DNA from: a virus
Direction: 5' to 3' (one strand)
DNA length: 27,922 nucleotides
Virus record (IMG/VR): IMGVR_UViG_3300044701_000182
Span: 1-27,922 of that record
This document shows positions 1 through 8,037 of this stretch, piece after piece. Made by a program: the position numbers and the translations under genes. The first letter of the stretch is position 1, and the number at the start of each line of letters is the position of its first letter. Under the pieces are notes generated by a model, which was not told where the DNA came from, ran no database searches, and saw only the letters and a list, made by a program, of their open reading frames with translations.

Positions 1-2
1 CA

Positions 3-2354
3 AAGAAGTTCACTACGATGCGTGAGGCGAAGGAGTTTACAGAAAAGTTTGAAGATGTAAAGAACTTCACTGTGTATGGCAACACAAACTACATAGCTCA
101 GTTCATCGCCGAAGAATTTCCAGGTGAGATAAAGTTCGACCGCAGCAAGATTCGCATTCACTATCTAGACATTGAAGTCGCGTCTGACCAAGGATTCCCT
201 GAGCCAGATCAAGCGCTGCATCCTGTCATTTCAATCTGTATCAAAGATAGTATTCTTAACTGCTACTATGTGTGGGCACTAGGTGACTATGATGTAGAGC
301 GTTCTATCATGAAGGACGCACAGGTGCGATATACCAAGTGTGTCAGTGAAGAACATCTGTTGAAGCAGTTCGTTCAGTTCTGGTTTGAAGAGCACACATG
401 TCCTGACGCAGTCAGTGGCTGGAATATTCGTACGTTCGACATTCCGTATCTGGTTAATCGCATCACTCGCATACTTGGCGAAGACTATGCGAGTAAGTTG
501 TCGCCGTGGGGATCGGTACAAGAAAAGATGGTGTCGATGCGTAAGAAGATGGTACAGATCTACGACATCATGGGTATCGCGCAGTTGGACTACATGGACT
601 TATTCATGAAGTTCGGTTACTCATTTGGTCCACAAGAATCGTATCGTCTTGATCATATCGCGTATGTAGTTCTCGGCGAGCGTAAGCTGGAATATGATGG
701 TAGTCTACATACTCTATATCAGACAGATCATCAGAAATTCATCGACTATAATATTCGCGACGTAGATCTTGTCGACAAGATGGAAGATAAGATCGCGATG
801 ATCACACTAACGATGACTATGGCATACAAAGGTGGAGTGAATTATTCAGACACTATGGGTACTGTTGCTATATGGGATTCGTTAATTCACAGATATCTTC
901 TAGCACAGAACATCGTCATTCCTCCAAATAAAGAGAGTATCAAACTAGACTACGAGGGTGGATATGTAAAAGATCCGCAGTGTGGTGTACACGACTGGGT
1001 TTGTTCTTTCGACGTTAACTCACTGTATCCTAACATCATCGTGCAGTGGAACATGAGTCCCGAGACTATTATGAAAGGCCGTATAGAGCCAAACATAAAT
1101 GTCGAGCGAATGTTGGATGGATATGTGTCGACAAAAGAAAATATGTCGATGGCCGCCACTGGTCAATACTTCGATAATTCGAAACAAGGCTTCATGCCTA
1201 AAATCATCGAAGAGATGTACGACGAGCGCACTGTCGTAAAGAAAAAGATGTTGGCATCTAAGCAAGAATTAGAGCGGTGTGATAAGACAAATAAAGCTGA
1301 AGTGTATCGAATCGAACGAGACATCGCTCACTATGAGAATCAACAAATGGCGATTAAGATCTTGTTGAACTCACTGTATGGCGCACTTGGTAACAAGTAC
1401 TTTCGTTACTTTACGATGGAGATCGCCGAAGGTATTACCATCACTGGTCAGACTATCATTAAGTGGGCTGAAAAACATCTCAACGATTTTCTCAATAAGA
1501 CACTGAAGACTGATAAAGACTACGTCATCGCTATCGACACCGACTCAGTATACGCTGGGTTAGGTCCTTTGGTTGAAGCACTGGTACCAGATGGAAGCAC
1601 TGAGAAAAAAGTAAACTTCCTCGATAAGGTGTGTGCTAAGATCGAGAAAGATGTGTTGGATATCGCTTTCAAAGAGTTAAAAGAAAATTGTAATGCGTTC
1701 AAGCATCGCATCTCGATGAAGCGTGAAAGTATCGCTGACCGTGGTATATGGACTGCGAAGAAACGATACATTCTTAATGTGTGGGACAATGAAGGAGTTC
1801 GTTATGCGAAACCAAAACTCAAGATCATGGGCATCGAAGCCATTAAGTCCTCTACACCTGCGCCGTGTAGAGAGGCTATGGAACAACTCTTCCAAATTCT
1901 CATTAATGGTACTGAGTCTGAAACTCAACGCTTTATACAAGAGTTTAGGAATACCTTTGATAGTCTACCCGTCGAAGAGAAAGCCTTCCCACGTGGCGTA
2001 TCTTCGATCAGTGATTACACCGACAAAAAGACTATATACAAGAAGGGCACACCTATAAATTCTAGAGCTGCGATTCTGTACAATCATCTTTTGAAAGAGC
2101 ATAGCCTTGAGAAGAAATATGAAATCATTAAGGACGGCGAGAAGATCAAGTACATCTATCTTAATCCACGTAATCCACTTAATGAAGATGTAATTGCCTT
2201 CATGGAGGTACTGCCACCTGAATTTGGTCTGCACAAATATATAGACAACGACACTCAGTTCGAGAAAGCTTTTCTTGATCCAGCAAAAATTATACTAGAT
2301 TCAATAGGTTGGAAAGCTGAGGAAGAAGCAACGTTGGAGGATTTCTTTGCATGA
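3..2354 (+). CDS. 43: DNA polymerase, family B, T4 gp43 type (5' partial)
   Basis: This is the replicative DNA polymerase with 3'-5' proofreading. The reading frame is open from base 3, before the first ATG at 18. The first codons (KKFTTMREAKEF) match the T4 gp43 region near residue 70 (FPSMKDARDW), as I remember it, so roughly 60-70 N-terminal residues lie outside the window. Counting from the ATG at 18, the exonuclease motifs are DIE (residues 51-53, bases 168-176), SGWNIRTFDIPY (Exo II) and YNIRDVDLVD (Exo III). The polymerase motifs are SFDVNSLYPNII (A), KILLNSLYGALGN (B) and AIDTDSVY (C), all intact. The C-terminal ATLEDFFA resembles the clamp-binding tail of gp43-type polymerases. The stop overlaps the next start (ATGA). 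The family assignment is secure; only the 5' end is missing. Confidence 0.97.
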   Translation, partial: KKFTTMREAKEFTEKFEDVKNFTVYGNTNYIAQFIAEEFPGEIKFDRSKIRIHYLDIEVASDQGFPEPDQALHPVISICIKDSILNCYYVWALGDYDVERSIMKDAQVRYTKCVSEEHLLKQFVQFWFEEHTCPDAVSGWNIRTFDIPYLVNRITRILGEDYASKLSPWGSVQEKMVSMRKKMVQIYDIMGIAQLDYMDLFMKFGYSFGPQESYRLDHIAYVVLGERKLEYDGSLHTLYQTDHQKFIDYNIRDVDLVDKMEDKIAMITLTMTMAYKGGVNYSDTMGTVAIWDSLIHRYLLAQNIVIPPNKESIKLDYEGGYVKDPQCGVHDWVCSFDVNSLYPNIIVQWNMSPETIMKGRIEPNINVERMLDGYVSTKENMSMAATGQYFDNSKQGFMPKIIEEMYDERTVVKKKMLASKQELERCDKTNKAEVYRIERDIAHYENQQMAIKILLNSLYGALGNKYFRYFTMEIAEGITITGQTIIKWAEKHLNDFLNKTLKTDKDYVIAIDTDSVYAGLGPLVEALVPDGSTEKKVNFLDKVCAKIEKDVLDIAFKELKENCNAFKHRISMKRESIADRGIWTAKKRYILNVWDNEGVRYAKPKLKIMGIEAIKSSTPAPCREAMEQLFQILINGTESETQRFIQEFRNTFDSLPVEEKAFPRGVSSISDYTDKKTIYKKGTPINSRAAILYNHLLKEHSLEKKYEIIKDGEKIKYIYLNPRNPLNEDVIAFMEVLPPEFGLHKYIDNDTQFEKAFLDPAKIILDSIGWKAEEEATLEDFFA

Positions 2355-2932
2355 AAAATTTATCATATTATATTAGAGCATACGACGAAGTAATGAGTAA
2401 AGAAGGTTGCCAGAACTTTATCGATATGTACGAACAAGAAGTGAGCAAGGGTGAGTCGCAGTATCTACGAAAATCAGATCAACAATGGAATGATGATTAT
2501 CGTAGTTTCACAGAACTCAATATTACTCAGATAGATTCGTTTAAGCCATATCTAGAAGAGTACTATGCACGTTTAAAGAACGTATATGACCATTATAAAG
2601 GTGTAGTCGACTTTAAATTTTTCCCATCTAAATTTGCTTTTGAAGATGCTAGACTTAAAAAATACGAAGCTAATGACTATGATCAATTTGGTTGGCATAC
2701 TGATGTTGGCAACAAAGCATCAGCGTCTAGATTTTTAGTAATGTTCATGTATTTAAATGATGTTGAAGAAGGTGGCACTACTGAATTTGAAGATGAAAAT
2801 GGTTTGTGTACAATAAGTCCTGTAAGTGGTAGAATATTAGTATTTCCTCCCATGTGGTTATTCCCCCACAGAGGCACTAAACCAGTGAGTGGCCCAAAGT
2901 ATATACTTTCGACTTATCTTCACTATATCTAA
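2351..2932 (+). CDS. 2-oxoglutarate/Fe(II)-dependent oxygenase (prolyl-hydroxylase-like)
   Basis: A 193-aa protein with the double-stranded beta-helix signature of 2OG-Fe(II) oxygenases. H116-x-D118 (WHTD) and H173 (FPHRG) form the iron triad, and K183 in GPKYILSTYLH sits where the basic residue that binds the 2OG carboxylate is expected. EEGGTTEF (139-146) is the usual prolyl-4-hydroxylase-type strand. The ATG overlaps the polymerase stop, with GGAGGA at 2336-2341 as ribosome site. Enzymes of this type are common in marine T4-like phages and their substrates are mostly unknown. They could act on a protein or on DNA bases. Its place between polymerase and uvsX, a few kb upstream of base-modification genes, leaves DNA as a possible substrate, but nothing here proves it. 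Confidence 0.88.
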   Translation: MKNLSYYIRAYDEVMSKEGCQNFIDMYEQEVSKGESQYLRKSDQQWNDDYRSFTELNITQIDSFKPYLEEYYARLKNVYDHYKGVVDFKFFPSKFAFEDARLKKYEANDYDQFGWHTDVGNKASASRFLVMFMYLNDVEEGGTTEFEDENGLCTISPVSGRILVFPPMWLFPHRGTKPVSGPKYILSTYLHYI

Positions 2933-2941
2933 AGGAAACAT

Positions 2942-4027
2942 ATGAGTATTCTAGAAAAGATTAAGAAGAATACGACTATCAAAGAGTCGTCTATTCTAGC
3001 ACAATCAAAGTTCTTTACTAAAAAAGACATGATTCCTACATCGATCCCTGTTATCAATGTAGCATTAAGTGGTCGACTTGATGGTGGTCTTACGCCGGGT
3101 CTGACGATGTGGGCGGGTCCTTCGAAACATTTTAAGACAGCTTTCAGCCTGTTGATGGCTAGGTCTTACTTAGATAAATATCCCGAATCTGCACTTCTGT
3201 TTTATGATTCTGAATTCGGCACACCACAGTCGTACTTCGACACCTTTGGTATCGACACCAATCGAGTATTGCATACACCCATCACTGATCTCGAACAGTT
3301 GAAGTTCGACATCATGCAGCAGATCAATAATCTTGATCGTGGTGATCGGGTCATCATCGTTATTGATTCAATCGGTAACCTAGCTTCAAAGAAAGAAGTT
3401 GAAGACGCGCTAGAAGGTAAGTCTGTCGCAGATATGTCTCGCGCTAAGCAGATTAAGTCGCTGTTTCGTATGGTAACTCCTCATCTTACGATCAAAGACA
3501 TCCCTATGGTTGTAGTGAATCATACCTATAAAGAGATCGGTATGTTTCCAAAAGACATTGTTGGTGGTGGCACTGGTTCATATTACTCAGCAGACAATAT
3601 CTTTATTTTAGGTCGTCAACAAGAAAAAGAAGGAACCGAGATAGTCGGTTATAACTTCATCATCAACGTAGAAAAATCAAGATATGTTAAAGAAAAATCT
3701 AAGATCCCTGTTAGTGTATCTTTTGACGGTGGTATCAGCAAGTGGTCTGGCCTATTGGATATCGCACTCGAATCTGGACATGTTATCAAGCCCAGCAACG
3801 GTTGGTATTCGAAAGTAAATACTGAAACTGGCGAAGTCGAAGATAAAAAGTATAGACTTAAAGATACTGACAGTAAAGAATTCTGGATGTCTATCGTTAC
3901 TTCGAAATCTTTTAATGAATTTGTTTCTAAGAAATATCAGATCGCTCATGGTGACATCATTAAAGATGACGAAATTTTAGAAGATATGGAAAACTATGCA
4001 GATGACAACGCAGTTAAGGCCGCATAA
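2942..4027 (+). CDS. uvsX: UvsX recombinase (RecA family)
   Basis: This is the phage RecA-type strand-exchange ATPase, which drives recombination-dependent replication and repair in T4-like phages. The Walker A region is AGPSKHFKT (residues 58-66), very close to the T4 UvsX form AGPSKSFKS. The Walker B region is RVIIVIDSIGNL, with D142. The KDIVGGGTGSYYSADNIFIL segment corresponds to the conserved DNA-binding/L2 side of UvsX. At 361 aa it is somewhat shorter than T4 UvsX (about 390). The ATG at 2942 follows an AAAGGA ribosome site at about 2931-2936, ten bases after the oxygenase gene. The acidic C-terminus (DDEILEDMENYADDNA) is typical of the family. The next gene starts inside its 3' end. 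Confidence 0.96.
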   Translation: MSILEKIKKNTTIKESSILAQSKFFTKKDMIPTSIPVINVALSGRLDGGLTPGLTMWAGPSKHFKTAFSLLMARSYLDKYPESALLFYDSEFGTPQSYFDTFGIDTNRVLHTPITDLEQLKFDIMQQINNLDRGDRVIIVIDSIGNLASKKEVEDALEGKSVADMSRAKQIKSLFRMVTPHLTIKDIPMVVVNHTYKEIGMFPKDIVGGGTGSYYSADNIFILGRQQEKEGTEIVGYNFIINVEKSRYVKEKSKIPVSVSFDGGISKWSGLLDIALESGHVIKPSNGWYSKVNTETGEVEDKKYRLKDTDSKEFWMSIVTSKSFNEFVSKKYQIAHGDIIKDDEILEDMENYADDNAVKAA

Positions 4028-4361
4028 AGTTCTTGGTAAAAATGATAGTGAAGGATCACTTCATGCACTATCGTTGACTACTGGTCCATTTTCAGGAATC
4101 ATATTTTCTTATACTGAAGTAGCATTCGAAGAAGACAAAGATAACGACAAACTTAAAATAAAGTTTGAATATTTTGTTCACGATGTTCCTGCAGACAAAA
4201 AGGGATATGATAAGAAGTTATTTGAAAACGAACTCGGAGATTTCCTGGTAGAATTACTCTACTATGGACTAGAACGAGATCACTTAGGATTTATTGATGG
4301 CGAACAAGATCGAAAAGACAATCCTTTCCAATCTGATTCACAACGAGGAGTACTGCCGTAA
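3996..4361 (+). CDS. Conserved hypothetical protein between uvsX and gene 41
   Basis: A 121-aa soluble, acidic protein with no transmembrane segment and no motif I recognise. The central part looks like alternating beta strands (GIIFSYTEVAFEED, LKIKFEYFVHDV) followed by a helical segment (ENELGDFLVELLYYGLER). The only in-frame ATGs near the 5' end are at 3996 and 4002, so the gene overlaps uvsX by about 30 bases and gene 41 by about 65 bases. T4 carries gene 40 in this slot (a head-vertex factor, about 114 aa). I see no sequence reason to equate the two. Translational coupling with uvsX and the helicase suggests a role in replication or recombination, but that is inference from position only. 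Confidence 0.72.
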   Translation: MQMTTQLRPHKVLGKNDSEGSLHALSLTTGPFSGIIFSYTEVAFEEDKDNDKLKIKFEYFVHDVPADKKGYDKKLFENELGDFLVELLYYGLERDHLGFIDGEQDRKDNPFQSDSQRGVLP

Positions 4362-5688
4362 GGTAGTACCATTTATTAAGAGCGAATACTTTATTGAAAA
4401 AATTGAACGTGTAGTTTCTGAAGAAATAGTACAGTTCTTTAATCTATACAATAAGCAACCTACGCTGGATATTCTTGCTATCCAGATATCTAAGCGCACT
4501 GACGTTCACAAGAATCAATACAAAGAAGTAGAAGATTATCTTAATTCTCTTGATTTCATCACTGAAAGAAATGAGTGGCTTCTAGAAAACACTGAGAAGT
4601 TTTGCAAGCAGCGAGCAGTATATAATGCTATTATTGATTCGTTCGAGATCATCGAGGGCAAGAACAAAATAAAGACAGAAGACGCTATTCCATCTATGTT
4701 GTCTGATGCTCTAGCAGTATCATTCAATACTAGTGTTGGTCACGACTATCTTGATGACTTTGAATCACGATATAACTTCTATCATCGCGTAGAAGAAAAG
4801 ATCGCGTTCGATATCGAGCTACTCAACAAGATCACCAAAGGCGGTCTGTCTAGAAAGACTCTCAACGTAGTGCTGGCTGGTACTGGCGTTGGTAAGTCGT
4901 TGTTCATGTGCCACTGCGCAGCAGCAGCTCTAATGAATCAACACAACGTTCTTTATATCACTATGGAGATGGCCGAGGAAAGAATCGCTGAGCGTATCGA
5001 CGCGAATCTTCTCGACCTAAGTATGAACGAACTATCCAATGTTACTAAAGAAATTTATGACAGTCGTATCAGTCGTCTTATTAAGAAGACCAGAGGTAAA
5101 CTAATCGTTAAGGAATATCCCACTTCTTCTGCACATGCAGGACACTTTAAAGCATTGATCGAGGAACTAAAGATTAAGAGAGACTTCGTCCCTGATCTAG
5201 TTATTATCGATTATTTGAATATTTGTTCTTCTGCACGAATCAAGTATGGAGCTGGAGTTAATTCTTACACGTATGTGAAGTCGATCGCCGAGGAACTTCG
5301 TGGTCTTGGTGTAGAATATAACGTACCGGTATTGAGCGCAACACAAACTACTCGAGGTGGATATGACAATACCGATGTCGATCTTACTGATACCTCCGAG
5401 TCTTTTGGCTTGCCTGCTACTGTTGATCTTATGTTCGCCCTTATTTCCACTGAAGAACTCGAGAATCTTAACCAGATCATGGTTAAACAGCTTAAGAATC
5501 GCTACAACGATCCTTCTTATTATAAGCGTTTCGTCATTGGCGTTGACCGCGCTAGGATGAAGTTGTATGATGTAGAAGACTCAGCTCAGAAGAACATCGC
5601 AGACTCAGGACAAGACGACTCACCTTCATTTGATAAATCGGCTTTTGGTAAGCGAATGAAGCAAGCCGGTGAAGGATTTACTTTTTAA
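4297..5688 (+). CDS. 41: Replicative DNA helicase, T4 gp41 (DnaB family)
   Basis: This is the hexameric replicative helicase. The N-terminal helical domain begins IEKTILSNLIHNEEYCRKV, similar to the T4 gp41 start (EIILSHLI). The RecA-like motor has Walker A AGTGVGKS (residues 194-201), an ITMEMAEERIAERIDAN block as in gp41, and Walker B LVIIDYLNI with D305. It also has SATQTTRGGYDNTDVDLTDTSESFGLPATVDLM, given here only as a region (about 349-381), which matches the gp41 motif that ends in AESAGLPATADFM. The ATG at 4297, with AGGA at 4286-4289 seven bases upstream, is preferred to the TTG immediately before it. The 463-aa length agrees with T4 gp41 (about 475). It is immediately followed by a promoter (5677-5706) and lies one gene away from the primase. 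Confidence 0.96.
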   Translation: MANKIEKTILSNLIHNEEYCRKVVPFIKSEYFIEKIERVVSEEIVQFFNLYNKQPTLDILAIQISKRTDVHKNQYKEVEDYLNSLDFITERNEWLLENTEKFCKQRAVYNAIIDSFEIIEGKNKIKTEDAIPSMLSDALAVSFNTSVGHDYLDDFESRYNFYHRVEEKIAFDIELLNKITKGGLSRKTLNVVLAGTGVGKSLFMCHCAAAALMNQHNVLYITMEMAEERIAERIDANLLDLSMNELSNVTKEIYDSRISRLIKKTRGKLIVKEYPTSSAHAGHFKALIEELKIKRDFVPDLVIIDYLNICSSARIKYGAGVNSYTYVKSIAEELRGLGVEYNVPVLSATQTTRGGYDNTDVDLTDTSESFGLPATVDLMFALISTEELENLNQIMVKQLKNRYNDPSYYKRFVIGVDRARMKLYDVEDSAQKNIADSGQDDSPSFDKSAFGKRMKQAGEGFTF

Positions 5689-5706
5689 TACTATGTGTGG
5701 TATAAT
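5677..5706 (+). promoter_or_regulatory. Sigma70-like promoter with extended -10, upstream of the MazG-like gene
   Basis: TATAAT at 5701-5706 is preceded by TG at 5698-5699 (extended -10). TTTACT at 5677-5682 lies 18 bases upstream as a 4/6 match to TTGACA. Transcription would start near 5712-5714, giving a very short leader that opens almost directly on the AAAGGAG ribosome site (5714-5720) of the gene at 5727. The same layout recurs at 7114-7142 and 23624-23652. Confidence 0.65.
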
Positions 5707-5726
5707 ACTACATAAAGGAGAATATA

Positions 5727-6164
5727 ATGTCTACAAATTGGGTACAAGATATCGCGGATATGCACCAGAAATACGGTGTAAATCCTGTTGTTAGAAACTT
5801 CGATAAAGATAAATTGGAAGCATTTCTAAAATTTCGAATTGACTTTCTTCAAGAAGAACTAGATGAAATGCGCAATGCGGTGGCCAATCGTCAAGCATCA
5901 GCTCTTGATACTGCTAACGCGTCAGACGATGTAGTTGATGCTTTAATCGACTTGTGTGTTGTTGCTATTGGAACACTCGATGCATTTGATGTAAATGCTT
6001 ATGAAGCTTGGGACCGAGTTCATAAAGCCAATATGAATAAAGAAGTTGGTGTTAAAGCATCAAGACCGAATCCTCTAGGTTTACCAGATTTAATTAAACC
6101 TGAAGGCTGGGTTGCTCCTACACATAAAGATAACTTAGGATTGGTGACCAAGGCTTTGTCATGA
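5727..6164 (+). CDS. MazG/HisE-like all-alpha NTP pyrophosphohydrolase
   Basis: A 145-aa all-helical protein carrying the metal-binding pattern of the MazG/dUTPase-like NTP pyrophosphatase superfamily: EELDE (residues 43-47), then DDVVDALIDLCVVAIGTL (67-84). The tail with KANMNKEVG and LIKPEGWVAP is typical of phage MazG-like proteins. These enzymes hydrolyse NTPs or dNTPs to NMP and pyrophosphate. T4 excludes cytosine from its DNA with gp56, an all-alpha dCTPase/dUTPase. This gene, in a phage that also has a dCMP hydroxymethylase, is the best candidate in the window for that role. ppGpp or other nucleotide substrates are alternatives. It has its own promoter and an AAAGGAG site, and its end overlaps the primase start by four bases. 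Confidence 0.85.
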   Translation: MSTNWVQDIADMHQKYGVNPVVRNFDKDKLEAFLKFRIDFLQEELDEMRNAVANRQASALDTANASDDVVDALIDLCVVAIGTLDAFDVNAYEAWDRVHKANMNKEVGVKASRPNPLGLPDLIKPEGWVAPTHKDNLGLVTKALS

Positions 6165-7123
6165 TCTCATTGACCGTCTTTAAGTCGATCTTCGACAATA
6201 AGACTGATACACGAGTCGACTTCGATTCTTTTGAAAAATTTGAGAAAGCATTGTATCATCTATCAACTCTGCCTGGCTACAAAGCTAAGCGAGGAGAGTT
6301 TGTAAAGAATGCTTCGCCTCTTATATCGCCAGCAATATATAAACCGGACACAACTCGAGCCAACGCGAACGTAATGGAGTGGGCAGGGTGGGCTGCTCTA
6401 GACGTCGATAATCATAAGTTTGAAGGGGACCTTGAAAGTGAACTGGCTCGTCTTTACAGCGATAGCTATTATATTTGCTATTCAACTGCTAGCTCTAGTC
6501 GTGATCATCCGAAGTTTCGGTTGGTCTTCCCACTTACGCGCCCTGTTGAGGGAAACGAAATCAGACACTTTTGGTTTGCCCTTAACACAGAGTACGGTAT
6601 GGTTGGAGATACCCAAACTAAAGATCTTTCACGCATGTATTACGTCCCAGCGCAATACCCTAATGCTTACAACTTTATCTTTACTCATCGCGCAGATAGT
6701 TATCTTGATGTTGATGTTCTATTAGCTAAACATCCATATACTAATAATCCTGAGTCTACTAATTTTCTCGATAGATTTTCTCCAGAAGTACAGAGAGATA
6801 TTATCGAAAAGAGAAAGCAACAACTTCATCGCAAAGAGATAACATGGAGCTCTTACGCAGACTGTCCGTTCGTCAACCAAAGATTAGTGAGTGAGTACAA
6901 GCACATCGCGCATGTAGACGGATCAGGTAGATACGCTATGATCTATAGACTAATGACCTCTATCGCTTGTAATGCTGTTAAGAAAAAGTATCCTATCACA
7001 GAGTACGAGATCGTAGATCTAATCAGAGCTCTAGACCGAGAGACATCTAACATCTATGCTAAGAGACCATTGACTACTGAGGCTTCTAGGGCAATAGAAT
7101 TTGCATATAGAAATGTACAATAA
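6161..7123 (+). CDS. DNA primase of archaeo-eukaryotic (AEP/PrimPol) type
   Basis: A 320-aa protein with the core signature of phage AEP primases: WAALDVDNH (residues 77-85, metal-binding D81 and D83), followed after a helix by YSTASSSRDHPKFRLVFPL (107-125), the S-x-H/K-x-R-LVFPL strand typical of these enzymes. A likely third acidic site is in the KDLSRMYYVPAQ region. The C-terminal third (about 225-320) is helical and may be a helicase- or DNA-contacting domain. It starts by ATGA overlap with the MazG-like gene and lies one gene after helicase 41, the position where T4 has its Toprim-type primase gp61. It therefore probably primes lagging-strand synthesis for gp41 with an unrelated fold. 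I see no zinc-finger cysteines at the N-terminus, which DnaG-type primases would have. Confidence 0.82.
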   Translation: MISLTVFKSIFDNKTDTRVDFDSFEKFEKALYHLSTLPGYKAKRGEFVKNASPLISPAIYKPDTTRANANVMEWAGWAALDVDNHKFEGDLESELARLYSDSYYICYSTASSSRDHPKFRLVFPLTRPVEGNEIRHFWFALNTEYGMVGDTQTKDLSRMYYVPAQYPNAYNFIFTHRADSYLDVDVLLAKHPYTNNPESTNFLDRFSPEVQRDIIEKRKQQLHRKEITWSSYADCPFVNQRLVSEYKHIAHVDGSGRYAMIYRLMTSIACNAVKKKYPITEYEIVDLIRALDRETSNIYAKRPLTTEASRAIEFAYRNVQ

Positions 7124-7142
7124 TTCTTCTTTATGATATAAT
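7114..7142 (+). promoter_or_regulatory. Sigma70-like promoter (TGTACA-N17-TATAAT)
   Basis: TGTACA at 7114-7119, a 17-base spacer and a perfect TATAAT at 7137-7142. The -10 box lies in the 43-base gap after the primase gene; the -35 overlaps the last primase codons. A start near 7149 gives a leader of about 18 bases with GAGGAG at 7155-7160, six bases before the ATG at 7167. The -35 word TGTAC(A/T) with 17-base spacing is shared with the thyX promoter. Confidence 0.68.
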
Positions 7143-7166
7143 TACTGTATATATGAGGAGATTTTC

Positions 7167-7646
7167 ATGAAAGTCAATGTTCCGTCGTCCTACAAGACAA
7201 AGAAAGAAAAGCTTGGATATATTGGAGAGTACTTAGTCAAACATATCTTTGGTGGTGTCATGTCAGAGAATAAATTCGACATGAAGAAAGACATCACACT
7301 AGATAACGGCACTATGGTAGAAGTAAAGACACAGAATCGTGACAAGTATCGAAATATGTTCACCGTCAACACCATGCATAAGAATCAAGTAGAGAAATGT
7401 GTGAATGTTGATAAATTATATTTCGTAGAATACGATCACAGTAATACAATTAGAGTGTGGATGTGTTCCGATAGGACATACACTATCTATGAAACTAACG
7501 ACGGCCGTCTTATGGCTGGTTGGCCAATTTCGAAAATGACTATGATTGGAATGTTGGATGACGAAGAACTGTCGCGGCAGATGAAGTCCTTCTCGCAGTC
7601 GCGTGATTATTCGTTGGATTCACCTTATGCATTTAATAAATTTTGA
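7167..7646 (+). CDS. PD-(D/E)XK nuclease-like protein
   Basis: A 159-aa protein whose first 60 residues follow the PD-(D/E)XK layout: a helix with E21 (YIGEYLVKHIF), then D42 in KKDITLDNG, then a strand with E52-V-K54 (MVEVKTQNR). The rest has beta-rich segments (KLYFVEYD, IRVWMCSDRTYTIYE) compatible with a small single-domain fold. Such proteins in phages can be junction resolvases, host-DNA nucleases or recombination nucleases. I cannot tell which, and the pattern is short enough that the call should be confirmed by profile search. It has its own promoter and a good ribosome site, and is followed eight bases later by the Nmad1-like gene. Confidence 0.6.
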   Translation: MKVNVPSSYKTKKEKLGYIGEYLVKHIFGGVMSENKFDMKKDITLDNGTMVEVKTQNRDKYRNMFTVNTMHKNQVEKCVNVDKLYFVEYDHSNTIRVWMCSDRTYTIYETNDGRLMAGWPISKMTMIGMLDDEELSRQMKSFSQSRDYSLDSPYAFNKF

Positions 7647-7653
7647 GGACACT

Positions 7654-8037
7654 ATGACTAATCAATTCACCCGTGCATCTGCGAATGTACTTCTTGAAGC
7701 AGCTGAACTTCAAGAACGAAAGGGACGCGACTATCAGAATCCTATGAGTCGCGTTCGTCAGGCTGACTACTATCCTAATGGCGTGTGGTCTATCTTAGAC
7801 ATCATTAACGCCAAGTATCTCCGAATGGTGTCAGTGTTAGAGACTATGGAACAAGGTGGACAACCTAACTTTGAATCTATCGAAGATTCAGCTGTAGATC
7901 TCATCAACTATGCTTCATTCGCAGTGTCGTATATGCGAGGCGATATCGACGGACAAGACCCAGAGCGTGATATCTTCAATCGCAAAGGCCAAGAAAATCC
8001 CGCCCTTATTCCAGCTAAATTTCGTACAGCACGCTAA
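7654..8037 (+). CDS. Small nucleotide-modification-associated protein (DUF1599/Nmad1-like)
   Basis: A 127-aa helical protein with the run RKGRDYQNP (residues about 23-31), a central helix containing NAKYLRMVSVLE, and SIEDSAVDLINYASFAVSYM. This K-x-x-D-Y...K-x-x-R...D-x-x-x-D-x-x-N-Y pattern is what I associate with DUF1599, also called nucleotide modification associated domain 1; I could not verify the family match. The acidic helix is also reminiscent of MazG-type pyrophosphatases. The ATG at 7654 is chosen over an upstream in-frame ATG at 7603, because GAGGA at 7645-7649 precedes it and the upstream start would lie deep in the previous gene. It overlaps the dCMP hydroxymethylase start by one base (TAATG), which ties it to that pathway. 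Confidence 0.65.
   Translation: MTNQFTRASANVLLEAAELQERKGRDYQNPMSRVRQADYYPNGVWSILDIINAKYLRMVSVLETMEQGGQPNFESIEDSAVDLINYASFAVSYMRGDIDGQDPERDIFNRKGQENPALIPAKFRTAR

Noticed and set aside
279-2234. Open frames on the minus strand and in other plus frames across the polymerase gene
   Set aside because: All lie within the strongly supported polymerase frame, show no motif, and have no plausible ribosome sites.
3173-3180. GATAAATA late-promoter-like word
   Set aside because: It lies inside uvsX coding sequence (codons for a conserved stretch) with no late gene downstream.
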